From contig DBNK01000008.1 in the NCBI GenBank assembly GCA_002298335.1, positions 1-19,294 on the forward strand: a stretch of 19,294 nt of DNA. The letters run 5' to 3'. The stretch is from Thalassolituus sp. UBA674. Its GTDB lineage: Bacteria > Pseudomonadota > Gammaproteobacteria > Pseudomonadales > Oceanobacteraceae. A program made the position numbers and the translations under genes. This document shows positions 13,470 to 19,294 of this stretch, in pieces; within the stretch, counting starts at the first letter, position 1; each line of letters opens with the position of its first letter. The notes below the pieces were generated by a model that ran no database searches, was not told the DNA's origin, and was given only the letters and a program-made list of their open reading frames with translations.

Positions 13470-15301
13470 TATTCCTTTACCCCTACCGCAAAATCGACTT
13501 CATAACGCGTTCCCTGTCCGCGTTTCAGTACCAGATCCGCATCCAGTTGTTTCGCCAGATCCGGTATCAGCTGAAAACCCAGGGAGGTTCCCTGACCCAG
13601 CTCAAGATGTTCCGGTACACCAACACCATCGTCCTCAAGCGTCAGCCGGAGAATGTCATCATCACGCGTCAGGTAGAGGCGGATCTGCCCCTGATTGCGA
13701 CCAATAAACGCATGCTTGATTGCATTGGTCACCAGCTCATTGATCAGCAGACCGAATGGCAGTGCGTGATCCATGGTCAGAAAGACCATCTCCTGATCAG
13801 AGTCCAGTTCAATTCTGAGCTTACGCGTCAGACCTGTGTAGCTCTGGCGCAGCAGGTCACAGAGGTTTTTCAGGTAAGACAGGGCCTCAATACGGTCCAT
13901 CTGTTTCTTTTCATAGAACTGCTGGTGAATCAGGGCCATGGCCTTAATCCGCCCCTGACTTTCGGTGAAGGGTTCCCGGATTTCTTCAGGAATGCCCCGC
14001 GCCTGCAGACTGAGCAGGCTGGATACCACCTGAAGGTTGTTTTTGACCCTGTGATGCACCTCGTTCAGTAAGGCGGTTTTGGCCTTCAGTGCGTCTTCGA
14101 GGGTACGCTGAAATTTTTTCTGTGCAGTCACATCAATAACGGTGGCCAATACCCGCTTGTCGCCGGAGATTTCCAACGGGGTCAGGCCGACCTCAATCGG
14201 GAAAAGTGAACCGTCGCCACGACGGCCGTGCAGGTCCCGCTTATCTGCCATAGAACGGGCGACCGGCTGCTGGTAATACCCTTCACGCAGCCGGGCATGA
14301 TCATGACGCATGGTGTCTGGTAACAGATCATCCACACACAGCCCGGCAAACTCGTCGGCGGAATAGCCAAACATTTGAGCGGCCCGGGCATTGGCCAGGG
14401 TGATGCGGCCACGGGCATCAGCAAGAATCAGAGCATCAGCGGTCGCTTCAAAAATTCTGCGCAGGAGCGTTTCACTGAACACCAGCTGTGCTTCACGTGC
14501 TATCCGTTCAGAAATATCCCTCGCCGAGGCAATAAGACGCTTGATCTCACCGTCTTCACCGCGCAGGGCTGTCAGCTGAAAATCAACGGTGACACAGCCT
14601 TCTTCCGGTATGTTCCAGAGACAATCAAACCGTGATGGCCTGCCGTCCCGGGCATCGTTGACGGCCTGCCGGATCCTGGTTGCAGATAACTCAGATTCTT
14701 CAATCAGAGGGTTCTGCCAGAGCGGCTTGCCCAACACATCGCTGAGGCGCAGCCCGGAGTCGGCAAGAAAGAGATTATTGGCATCCAGCACAATGCCATC
14801 GGTCGAGAGCACAAACACATAAGTCGCCAGATGATCGAGAATCTTCTGGGCATGTTTTTCGGATGCACGGATGTGGTGTTCTGAAGTTTCCGGGATGCCA
14901 TCGGGCTGCAGTATCAGTACCCCAGACACAGTACCATCTTCACCTCTGACCGGAAGATAGTCGGCGCAGAGAAAGAGCTCGCCACCACGGGAATAGCGTA
15001 TTTCGGGCGGAAACAGCTCCTTGCTGCCGGTTACGGCCTGACCATCTCTCAGTACCGACTGCAGAACCGGTTCAATCATGGGAGTAAGCTGAGGCAGGGC
15101 TTCACTGAGCAGACTGCCACCAGAGGCAGCAGCTGGCATTCCACTGACGGTCGTCAGGGCGTGACCGGCACTGACAAGGCGATACTCGTTGTCGAGCAGT
15201 GCGATGAAACCGGCGGGTTTGTCCGCGAGGATATCCAGAGCACAGGCTTTAAGCGCACTGACCTCTGAATTATTATCCTGAGCGAGAGTCTGATCCTTCA
15301 T
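13469..15301 (-). CDS. HisKA_2-family sensor histidine kinase with multiple PAS domains
   Basis: This kinase has about 610 residues if translation begins at ATG 15301 (AAAGAGA just upstream). Open frame continues to 15385, but the extra residues have no ribosome binding site and resemble no domain. PAS-like domains lie at about residues 25-135, 150-265 and 280-395. The third is the most typical (IFEATADALILADARGRITLAN, then FGYSADEF). The dimerisation domain carries LNEVHHRVKNNLQ with phospho-His at about 416, the HisKA_2 signature. The ATPase domain has an N-box (NELVTNAIKHAF, Asn526) and G1 box DDGVGVPE (557-564). No membrane segments are visible, so it senses a cytoplasmic signal. The bound cofactor, if any, is unknown. 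The 1-nt stop/start overlap with the REC-GGDEF-EAL gene argues for a cognate pair and coupled translation. Confidence 0.94.
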   Translation of the reverse strand: MKDQTLAQDNNSEVSALKACALDILADKPAGFIALLDNEYRLVSAGHALTTVSGMPAAASGGSLLSEALPQLTPMIEPVLQSVLRDGQAVTGSKELFPPEIRYSRGGELFLCADYLPVRGEDGTVSGVLILQPDGIPETSEHHIRASEKHAQKILDHLATYVFVLSTDGIVLDANNLFLADSGLRLSDVLGKPLWQNPLIEESELSATRIRQAVNDARDGRPSRFDCLWNIPEEGCVTVDFQLTALRGEDGEIKRLIASARDISERIAREAQLVFSETLLRRIFEATADALILADARGRITLANARAAQMFGYSADEFAGLCVDDLLPDTMRHDHARLREGYYQQPVARSMADKRDLHGRRGDGSLFPIEVGLTPLEISGDKRVLATVIDVTAQKKFQRTLEDALKAKTALLNEVHHRVKNNLQVVSSLLSLQARGIPEEIREPFTESQGRIKAMALIHQQFYEKKQMDRIEALSYLKNLCDLLRQSYTGLTRKLRIELDSDQEMVFLTMDHALPFGLLINELVTNAIKHAFIGRNQGQIRLYLTRDDDILRLTLEDDGVGVPEHLELGQGTSLGFQLIPDLAKQLDADLVLKRGQGTRYEVDFAVGVKE

Positions 15302-15499
15302 ATTCTCTTTCGCCACCATGGCTTGAATGCAGGTAATATAGTAAGTGTAGACGATTAAATCTGAGCCAAAGGTCCGATAAATCAACGGCGTAGAAATACA
15401 TACCGTCTTTGCTTCAGAACCATGAAATCGCCTTATACCAACAAATACTGATCATAAGTTCATTGTATTAGTTCATACCCATTTCTGAGGAAAACAGCC

Positions 15500-15982
15500 A
15501 TGACACGTAAGTCAGCCGGCCAATGGTTCCGCGAGTACGGAGACAGTCACCGCAATCCGGTGAACAAGTTCATTCACTGGATTTGTGTGCCTCTCATCTA
15601 CCTGACGATATTCGGGATTCTCTGGGATCTGCCCAGCGCCAGCTGGATGGGTTACCTGCCCGGTCTCAACTGGGCCATTCTGGTGGCACTGCCGGTGATG
15701 CTGTTTTACTGGTTGTTGTCGCCGTCACTGGCCAAAGGGCTGCTGATTTTCACCCTGCTCTGCTTTGCCGGTTTTGTGGCTTACGGTTACTGGTACAGCA
15801 CACCACTCTGGCTGAGTTGTGTGGTTGCCTTTGTGGTGCTCTGGGTCGGTCAGTTCGTCGGTCACTACATCGAAGGTAAAAAACCCTCCTTCTTCAAAGA
15901 TCTGCAATTTCTGCTGATCGGCCCCGCATGGCTGATGGCTGCACTGTACGATCTGCTGGGCATCCGCTATGACAAAGCATGA
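15500..15982 (+). CDS. DUF962/Mpo1-like membrane protein
   Basis: This 160-residue integral membrane protein has about four hydrophobic helices (roughly 28-45, 52-74, 80-99, 104-121). Family markers are Y13xxxHxNxxN with His17, Asn19 and Asn22, His26 (KFIHWICVPLIY), the QFVGHYIEGKKPSFFKDL block at 118-135, and LIGPAWLMA near the end. The YGL010w/Mpo1 family includes yeast Mpo1, an iron-dependent dioxygenase in alpha-oxidation of 2-hydroxy fatty acids. The histidines seen here would be the metal ligands. The bacterial substrate is not established. GAGGA at 15487-15491 supports ATG 15500. It is divergent from the kinase gene across 198 bp; no confident promoter was found there. Confidence 0.9.
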   Translation: MTRKSAGQWFREYGDSHRNPVNKFIHWICVPLIYLTIFGILWDLPSASWMGYLPGLNWAILVALPVMLFYWLLSPSLAKGLLIFTLLCFAGFVAYGYWYSTPLWLSCVVAFVVLWVGQFVGHYIEGKKPSFFKDLQFLLIGPAWLMAALYDLLGIRYDKA

Positions 15983-16085
15983 TTTCCTGACTTTTTAACC
16001 GGAATTGTCAGACAGGCGTCAGTATTCAGTCATCTCTTATCCGGTATGCTGACGTCTTCTCATCAGTGCAGGGAGTCTGCTCCGT

Positions 16086-16484
16086 ATGTTTTGTCTGAGG
16101 TTCAGTCAGGGATTTTCCACGCTTCAGTCCGTAGCCACCCTTCTTGTTTTTGCCGTGACCACAGGCACCGCCCTGCAGATGATGCCTGAAGTACTCGACA
16201 ACGCTGACCAGATCGCCGCCCGACACGCTGCCGCCTCAGAAGCCATGCACAAGGAAGTCTGGGATCAGTACATCAAAGCATCCACGGGTCAGCTGCCCGG
16301 TGAACAGATCAGACCGCAACCCATCCGCCATAACCTTGAGATCCGGGACGGGCTGGTCGCTTCACCGCTTGGAAAATACTGCTTTGCTGAAGATGCGCCC
16401 GGAGACACTCTGACACGCTGCCCGGCATCAGTGCAGGCGTCTGTTAAGGCTGAGATGCCGGTCCTGCGCGTCGCCGGTGAATAA
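16086..16484 (+). CDS. Small type IV pilin-like or exported protein of unknown function
   Basis: I do not recognise a family for this 132-residue protein. The N-terminus is a short, basic leader of nine residues ending in Gly9. Phe10 follows, then an uncharged hydrophobic helix to about residue 32. G|FSTLQSVATLLVF lines up with the prepilin cleavage pattern G|FTLIE, except that mature position 5 is Gln (residue 14) instead of Glu. The C-terminal region has two cysteines, C99 (GKYCF) and C112 (TRCP), spaced like the disulfide loop that closes many pilins. Middle residues 35-65 are helix-forming. Alternatively it is simply a signal-anchored periplasmic protein. AGGGAG (16070-16075) lies 10 nt before ATG. 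It is convergent with the next small gene, 14 bp away. Confidence 0.7.
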   Translation: MFCLRFSQGFSTLQSVATLLVFAVTTGTALQMMPEVLDNADQIAARHAAASEAMHKEVWDQYIKASTGQLPGEQIRPQPIRHNLEIRDGLVASPLGKYCFAEDAPGDTLTRCPASVQASVKAEMPVLRVAGE

Positions 16485-16498
16485 CCACTCCCAAAAAT

Positions 16499-16750
16499 TC
16501 AGGAGTGCATCTGAAAATCGCGGAATTTATAGCAGGCTGAAGGATTACAGTAGACACGGATCTGGCGGACTTTATCTTCCGAACGGATCATATACATGTC
16601 ATTGAAATCAGGAGTCGCTTCAGAAAAAAGCGTATTGATGACCTGTGCCGCCAGGGCGTTATGGGGCAGGTTGTGCGTTCCGCCCATGAAACCGGTACTG
16701 CTGTTCAGACCTGCCGCCAGCAGACCTGAAAGAATCCATGCTGTTTTCAT
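16499..16750 (-). CDS. Small exported protein of unknown function with a CNPSAC motif
   Basis: This 83-residue hypothetical begins MKTAWILSGLLAAGLNSS, a Sec-type signal sequence; the cleavage site is unclear. The mature part is short and ends with RQIRVYCNPSACYKFRDF. The Cys pair C68/C73 could form a tight disulfide or bind metal. ATG 16750 is chosen because a strong AGGAGG lies 7 nt upstream; an in-frame GTG two codons earlier would abut it. The strong ribosome binding site and signal peptide argue for a real gene. It sits tail to tail with the pilin-like gene and downstream of the chemotaxis set, separated from it by a hairpin. Confidence 0.68.
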   Translation of the reverse strand: MKTAWILSGLLAAGLNSSTGFMGGTHNLPHNALAAQVINTLFSEATPDFNDMYMIRSEDKVRQIRVYCNPSACYKFRDFQMHS

Positions 16751-16791
16751 AGTCACCCTCCTGTGTGTACAGAAAAGCTTAGTCGCTATTT

Positions 16792-16821
16792 CTGCCAGCG
16801 GAGTGTAAAACCCGCTGGCAG
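16792..16821 (-). terminator. 10-bp hairpin after the chemotaxis operon
   Basis: CTGCCAGCGG (16792-16801) and CCGCTGGCAG (16812-16821) pair perfectly with a 10-nt loop. It lies 15 bp beyond the DUF2802 stop on the minus strand. In that direction the tail is AAATAGC, not a T run, whereas the plus-strand side reads TTTAT. It probably ends the parA-cheW-DUF2802 transcript, though not as a classic terminator. Confidence 0.55.
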
Positions 16822-16836
16822 TTTATCGAACAGATG

Positions 16837-17229
16837 TCAGGCAGTTGCTCTGCCCTTCAGGGACACCAGCAGGTCGGCCTCTGCGCGGGCAACGCCGAGA
16901 TTCTCTACCAGATCACTGGCACTCGCCCCCATACCGACCAGACGCGATGCCTGGGCAAAACGCATTTCGTCAGTTTCACTCATGGTTCGCGGCGCAGCAA
17001 CCGGTTGTTTTTCCAACTGTTTGATACGACGACCAATACCGATCGTACTCTGGCTCATGGCTTCGTGGCCCTGCTCCAGTACCGCAATGGTCTGGCGCAA
17101 TTCAGCGAGATCGTTTTTCTGTCTGACCCTCTGTTGCAGCATAACGCCGACCAACAACAGGATAAAAAACAGATTACCGGTTAATAACCATTCGGTCACA
17201 GACCAGTCAGTGAGAGTCAGGGTTGTCAT
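16837..17229 (-). CDS. DUF2802 membrane protein of the chemotaxis cluster
   Basis: This 130-residue protein has one membrane helix (about 12-30), then a charged coiled-coil stretch (36-75). A conserved C-terminal block follows: DEMRFAQASRLVGMGASASDLVENLGVARAEADLLVSL (88-125), helix-turn-helix-like and diagnostic of DUF2802. In Pseudomonas such a gene follows cheW at the end of the flagellar/chemotaxis locus (PA1465-like). The function is unknown; an inner-membrane anchor or scaffold near polar chemoreceptors is a guess. The start at ATG 17229 has AGGAGG upstream, and that sequence overlaps the TAG stop of cheW, so the two are translated from one message with a 9-bp gap. Confidence 0.85.
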   Translation of the reverse strand: MTTLTLTDWSVTEWLLTGNLFFILLLVGVMLQQRVRQKNDLAELRQTIAVLEQGHEAMSQSTIGIGRRIKQLEKQPVAAPRTMSETDEMRFAQASRLVGMGASASDLVENLGVARAEADLLVSLKGRATA

Positions 17230-17238
17230 GGCAGCCTC

Positions 17239-17718
17239 CTACAGGCTTTGCAGCTCCTGCCACTCCTCATCCGTCATGAATTTTTCCAGATCCACCAGAA
17301 TCAGCAGTTCGTCGTTCTTATGGCAGACGCCCTGGATGAACTTGGCGTTCTCTTCATTACCGACATTCGGAGTCGCTTCAATTTCTGACTGACGCAGATA
17401 AACTACTTCAGCCACCGCATCCACGAGAATGCCTATGACCTGGCTGTCTGATTCGATGATCACAATCCGCGTCTGGTCAGTGGTATCACTGCAGTCCAGA
17501 CCGAAGCGCTTACGGGTATCAATCACAGTCACGACGTTGCCGCGCAGGTTGATGATACCGAGTACATACGAAGGCGCACCGGGAACCGGGGCAATCTCTG
17601 TATAGCGCAGCACTTCCTGAACCTGCATTACGTTGATGCCGTAAGTCTCATTTTCGAGACGGAAGGTCACCCACTGCAGGACCGGATCGTCGATATTTTT
17701 AGCCGCTACTGTTGACAT
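17239..17718 (-). CDS. cheW: Chemotaxis adaptor CheW
   Basis: This 159-residue CheW couples the histidine kinase CheA to methyl-accepting receptors in the chemosensory array. The single CheW domain spans about 14-155. Characteristic blocks are VTFRLENETYGINVMQVQEVLRY, the PGAPSYVLGIINLRGNVVTVIDTRKRFGL segment and VDAVAEVVYLRQSEIE. The start at ATG 17718 has GAGGAT upstream. It is followed by the DUF2802 gene with a 9-bp gap and preceded by 256 bp without a gene, unusual for a tight operon, which may contain its own promoter. Length and motifs are normal, so it is expected to be functional. Confidence 0.96.
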   Translation of the reverse strand: MSTVAAKNIDDPVLQWVTFRLENETYGINVMQVQEVLRYTEIAPVPGAPSYVLGIINLRGNVVTVIDTRKRFGLDCSDTTDQTRIVIIESDSQVIGILVDAVAEVVYLRQSEIEATPNVGNEENAKFIQGVCHKNDELLILVDLEKFMTDEEWQELQSL

Positions 17719-17794
17719 ATAACATCCTCGCTAGGAAAGGCTGATGCCTGACACTGTCAAAAAACATTTCAAACCTTTCCTAACTATAGATCAG

Positions 17795-17810
17795 AGCACA
17801 AAGCGTACCA
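17795..17810 (-). promoter_or_regulatory. Possible sigma-54 promoter upstream of cheW
   Basis: On the minus strand TGGTACGCTTTGTGCT matches the sigma-54 consensus TGGCACG-N4-TTGCW at 10 of 12 defined positions. It has the required GG and GC separated by 10 bp. The start would be near 17784, about 65 nt before cheW. Flagellar genes often use sigma-54, but cheW itself is not a usual target, so this stays tentative. Confidence 0.35.
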
Positions 17811-17974
17811 GTCGAAATCCGGGGAAGTTATGTAACAGAAAGAAAATGATCCGGTCTTTCTGTCAACGGTTGTTAAATACCTGAGATCCGGAGGCCGATT
17901 GCAGGGCGTTTTTCAGAACAAGGGATGAGATGAAGCCAGACCGTGGCGGAGACAGAGACAGTCGGAAGAAGGGC

Positions 17975-18754
17975 TTATTCTGTGGGTGCAGGCCCGAGCA
18001 GACTGAGCAGGCCGCCAACATCCAGCACGACACACATCTCGCTTTTGTGGATACCCGCCATCCAGGGCCGGTCGCTGCGGTTGGCCCGCCACCGCACGTC
18101 ACTGTGTTGAGTCGTGACAGGTTCAAACACCTCGTCGCAGGCCAGCAACCATGGTGAGTCTGTCAGCTGCAGAAAAAAGCTGGCTTCATTGGCTGACATC
18201 GCATGTTCACGTTCCGGCATCAGCAGTTTAAGGCAGTCCATCACCTGCATTGTGCGCCCTTCAAACGGCCAGGAGCCAAGAATCCATGACGCCTGCCCCG
18301 GCAACGGCGTCGGTTTTTTGTCAGAAGTGTGAATGGTACCGAGCGATTTCATCGGAATACCCAGGCGGTACTCCCCGGCACGGATGATCAGACAGTCAAA
18401 CTGAGCTTCCGACTGAATATCATCAAATACCGGACTGATATCGCCGTCAGGCTGAATCCCGCTGGTTATTGCAGGCTCCGCCGTAGTATCAACAGTAGCA
18501 GCCTCTCCGGCCGTTATGTCTTCCACCACCACCGTTTCGGGCTCTGTTTCAGTGACGGTCTCTGACTCCTCCGCCGCTTCCGGTTCCCAACCCTGTATTT
18601 CGCCATCAACGACCAGCGTTCCCTCACTGACGTCATCCGTCACCAGCGTACGCAGCAGCAGCTGATCCATGTAGTCAGTCAGAATATCGTCTGCCGCGTC
18701 GGCAAAATCTGCTCTCTGCTTAGACTCTGCTCTTCGCTTGGTTGGTTCAGACAT
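17975..18754 (-). CDS. CheW-like protein with N-terminal helix and acidic linker
   Basis: This 259-residue protein corresponds in position to the second CheW-domain protein next to ParA in Pseudomonas (PA1463-like). Residues 1-40 are basic then helical (FADAADDILTDYMDQLL). Residues about 55-110 are a low-complexity linker rich in Glu, Thr and Val. A divergent CheW-like domain follows at about 118-252 (FDCLIIRAGEYRLGIPMKSLGTI, PGQASWILGSWPFEGRTMQVMDCLKLLM, CVVLDVGGLLSLL). It resembles the ParP-type adaptors that link ParA/ParC to chemosensory arrays at the pole; that role is inferred. I chose ATG 18754, with GAGAG 5 nt upstream, over the GTG two codons earlier. It starts 8 bp after the parA stop, so the two are co-transcribed. 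Confidence 0.88.
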   Translation of the reverse strand: MSEPTKRRAESKQRADFADAADDILTDYMDQLLLRTLVTDDVSEGTLVVDGEIQGWEPEAAEESETVTETEPETVVVEDITAGEAATVDTTAEPAITSGIQPDGDISPVFDDIQSEAQFDCLIIRAGEYRLGIPMKSLGTIHTSDKKPTPLPGQASWILGSWPFEGRTMQVMDCLKLLMPEREHAMSANEASFFLQLTDSPWLLACDEVFEPVTTQHSDVRWRANRSDRPWMAGIHKSEMCVVLDVGGLLSLLGPAPTE

Positions 18755-18762
18755 AGTCACTC

Positions 18763-19294
18763 TCAGCTGCCCGCAACCGAGGCCTGTTCAAGCGTCCGCA
18801 GCAAGTGCCGGTAAGCCCTTACACCCCGCCCGTCCGGATCCATCTGATGGGGAAAGACGCCTTCAGCACTGGCATCGCGCAGGCGGGTATCCACCGGGAT
18901 CACTTCATCCCAGAGGCTGTTGCCATGAGCCCGGCGCATTTCTTTCAGAGCCATCAGTGAAGCATTGGTACGACGGTCAAACAGGGTAGGAACAATACGG
19001 TATGGCAGCTGCCGCTGCTGCGAGCGCAGCACCATTTTCAGGGTATAGACCATACGCTCCAGGCCTTTCAGAGCCAGGTGCTCAGTCTGGGTCGGAATCA
19101 CCAGCTGCTGACACGCAGCCAGGGCATTGATCAGTAAAACACCCAGAATCGGAGGGGTATCAATGATGGCGTAGTCGTAGTCATCCCACAGGCGCGATAA
19201 GGCACCTGACAACACCAGTCCCATCCCTTCCTGGCCACTGACTTTGCTTTCCAGTGCTGCCAGCGAGGTGGACGATGGCATCACCTGCACATTA
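18763..19294 (-). CDS. ParA-family ATPase of the chemotaxis cluster, N-terminus beyond the window
   Basis: The C-terminal 176 residues of a Soj/ParA-type ATPase are visible (family length about 260). The frame is open to the last base of the window, so the GTG at 19290 is internal. The Walker A' motif lies outside. Visible are MPSSTSLAALE, the Walker B-type segment YDYAIIDTPPILGVLLINAL, VIPTQTEHLALKGLERM and VPTLFDRRTNAS, all typical of the ParA next to cheW in polar-flagellated gammaproteobacteria. Such ParC-type proteins place chemosensory arrays at the cell pole. With CheW-like, CheW and DUF2802 genes directly downstream, this is very likely that type rather than a plasmid or chromosome partition ParA. 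Confidence 0.92.
   Translation of the reverse strand, partial: NVQVMPSSTSLAALESKVSGQEGMGLVLSGALSRLWDDYDYAIIDTPPILGVLLINALAACQQLVIPTQTEHLALKGLERMVYTLKMVLRSQQRQLPYRIVPTLFDRRTNASLMALKEMRRAHGNSLWDEVIPVDTRLRDASAEGVFPHQMDPDGRGVRAYRHLLRTLEQASVAGS

Noticed and set aside
15302..15499. TATATT (minus strand, 15340-15335) as a -10 box for the kinase operon
   Set aside because: No -35 or extended -10 element accompanies it, so the promoter stays unplaced.
16017..16054. Imperfect inverted repeat CGTCAGTAT/ATGCTGACG after the DUF962 gene
   Set aside because: One wobble pair, a 20-nt loop and no T run make it too weak to list as a terminator.
17861..17866. Perfect TTGACA on the minus strand between the two cheW genes
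   Set aside because: No acceptable -10 box at 16-18 bp was found downstream, so it was not called a promoter.

Overview
The window looks gammaproteobacterial, of the Pseudomonadales/Oceanospirillales type. This rests on a Pseudomonas-like RimO start, a second Lon of the P. aeruginosa AsrA type, and a parA-cheW-cheW-DUF2802 tail like the end of the Pseudomonas polar flagellar/chemotaxis cluster. No rRNA, tRNA, CRISPR array, insertion sequence or prophage gene was seen. No organism name can be given from the sequence alone.

Left part (1-5985). The 3' part of acnB (aconitase B) enters from the left edge and ends at a strong intrinsic terminator. A convergent TetR-family regulator (minus strand) follows. 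It is divergent from a three-gene plus-strand operon: an EthA-like Baeyer-Villiger flavin monooxygenase, a classical short-chain dehydrogenase, and a membrane-anchored alpha/beta hydrolase. A perfect 18-bp palindrome covers the -10 box of the operon promoter and is the obvious TetR operator. Together the enzymes could take an alcohol to a ketone, an ester, and then an acid plus an alcohol; the substrate is unknown. A small YgdI/YgdR-type lipoprotein gene closes this part.

Middle (5986-10923). rimO (ribosomal protein S12 methylthiotransferase) is followed by an AsrA-like Lon protease preceded by a good sigma-32 (heat-shock) promoter match. A YfeX/DyP-type heme peroxidase gene converges on it.

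Right part (11034-19294). A minus-strand two-gene signalling operon encodes a HisKA_2 sensor kinase with PAS domains and its likely partner, a REC-PAS-PAS-GGDEF-EAL protein. Stop and start codons overlap (TAATG). Divergent from the kinase is a DUF962/Mpo1-like membrane protein. Next come two small tail-to-tail exported-protein genes, one with a type IV pilin-like leader and a C-terminal cysteine pair. The window ends in the minus-strand chemotaxis set: ParA (N-terminus beyond the edge), a CheW-like protein with an acidic linker, canonical CheW, and a DUF2802 membrane protein.

Most interesting points: the operator/promoter architecture of the BVMO operon; the heat-shock promoter of the second Lon; the kinase to cyclic-di-GMP operon; the unassigned pilin-like protein; and changes in codon use inside acnB and perhaps rimO, which raise the possibility of recombination or a chimeric assembly.
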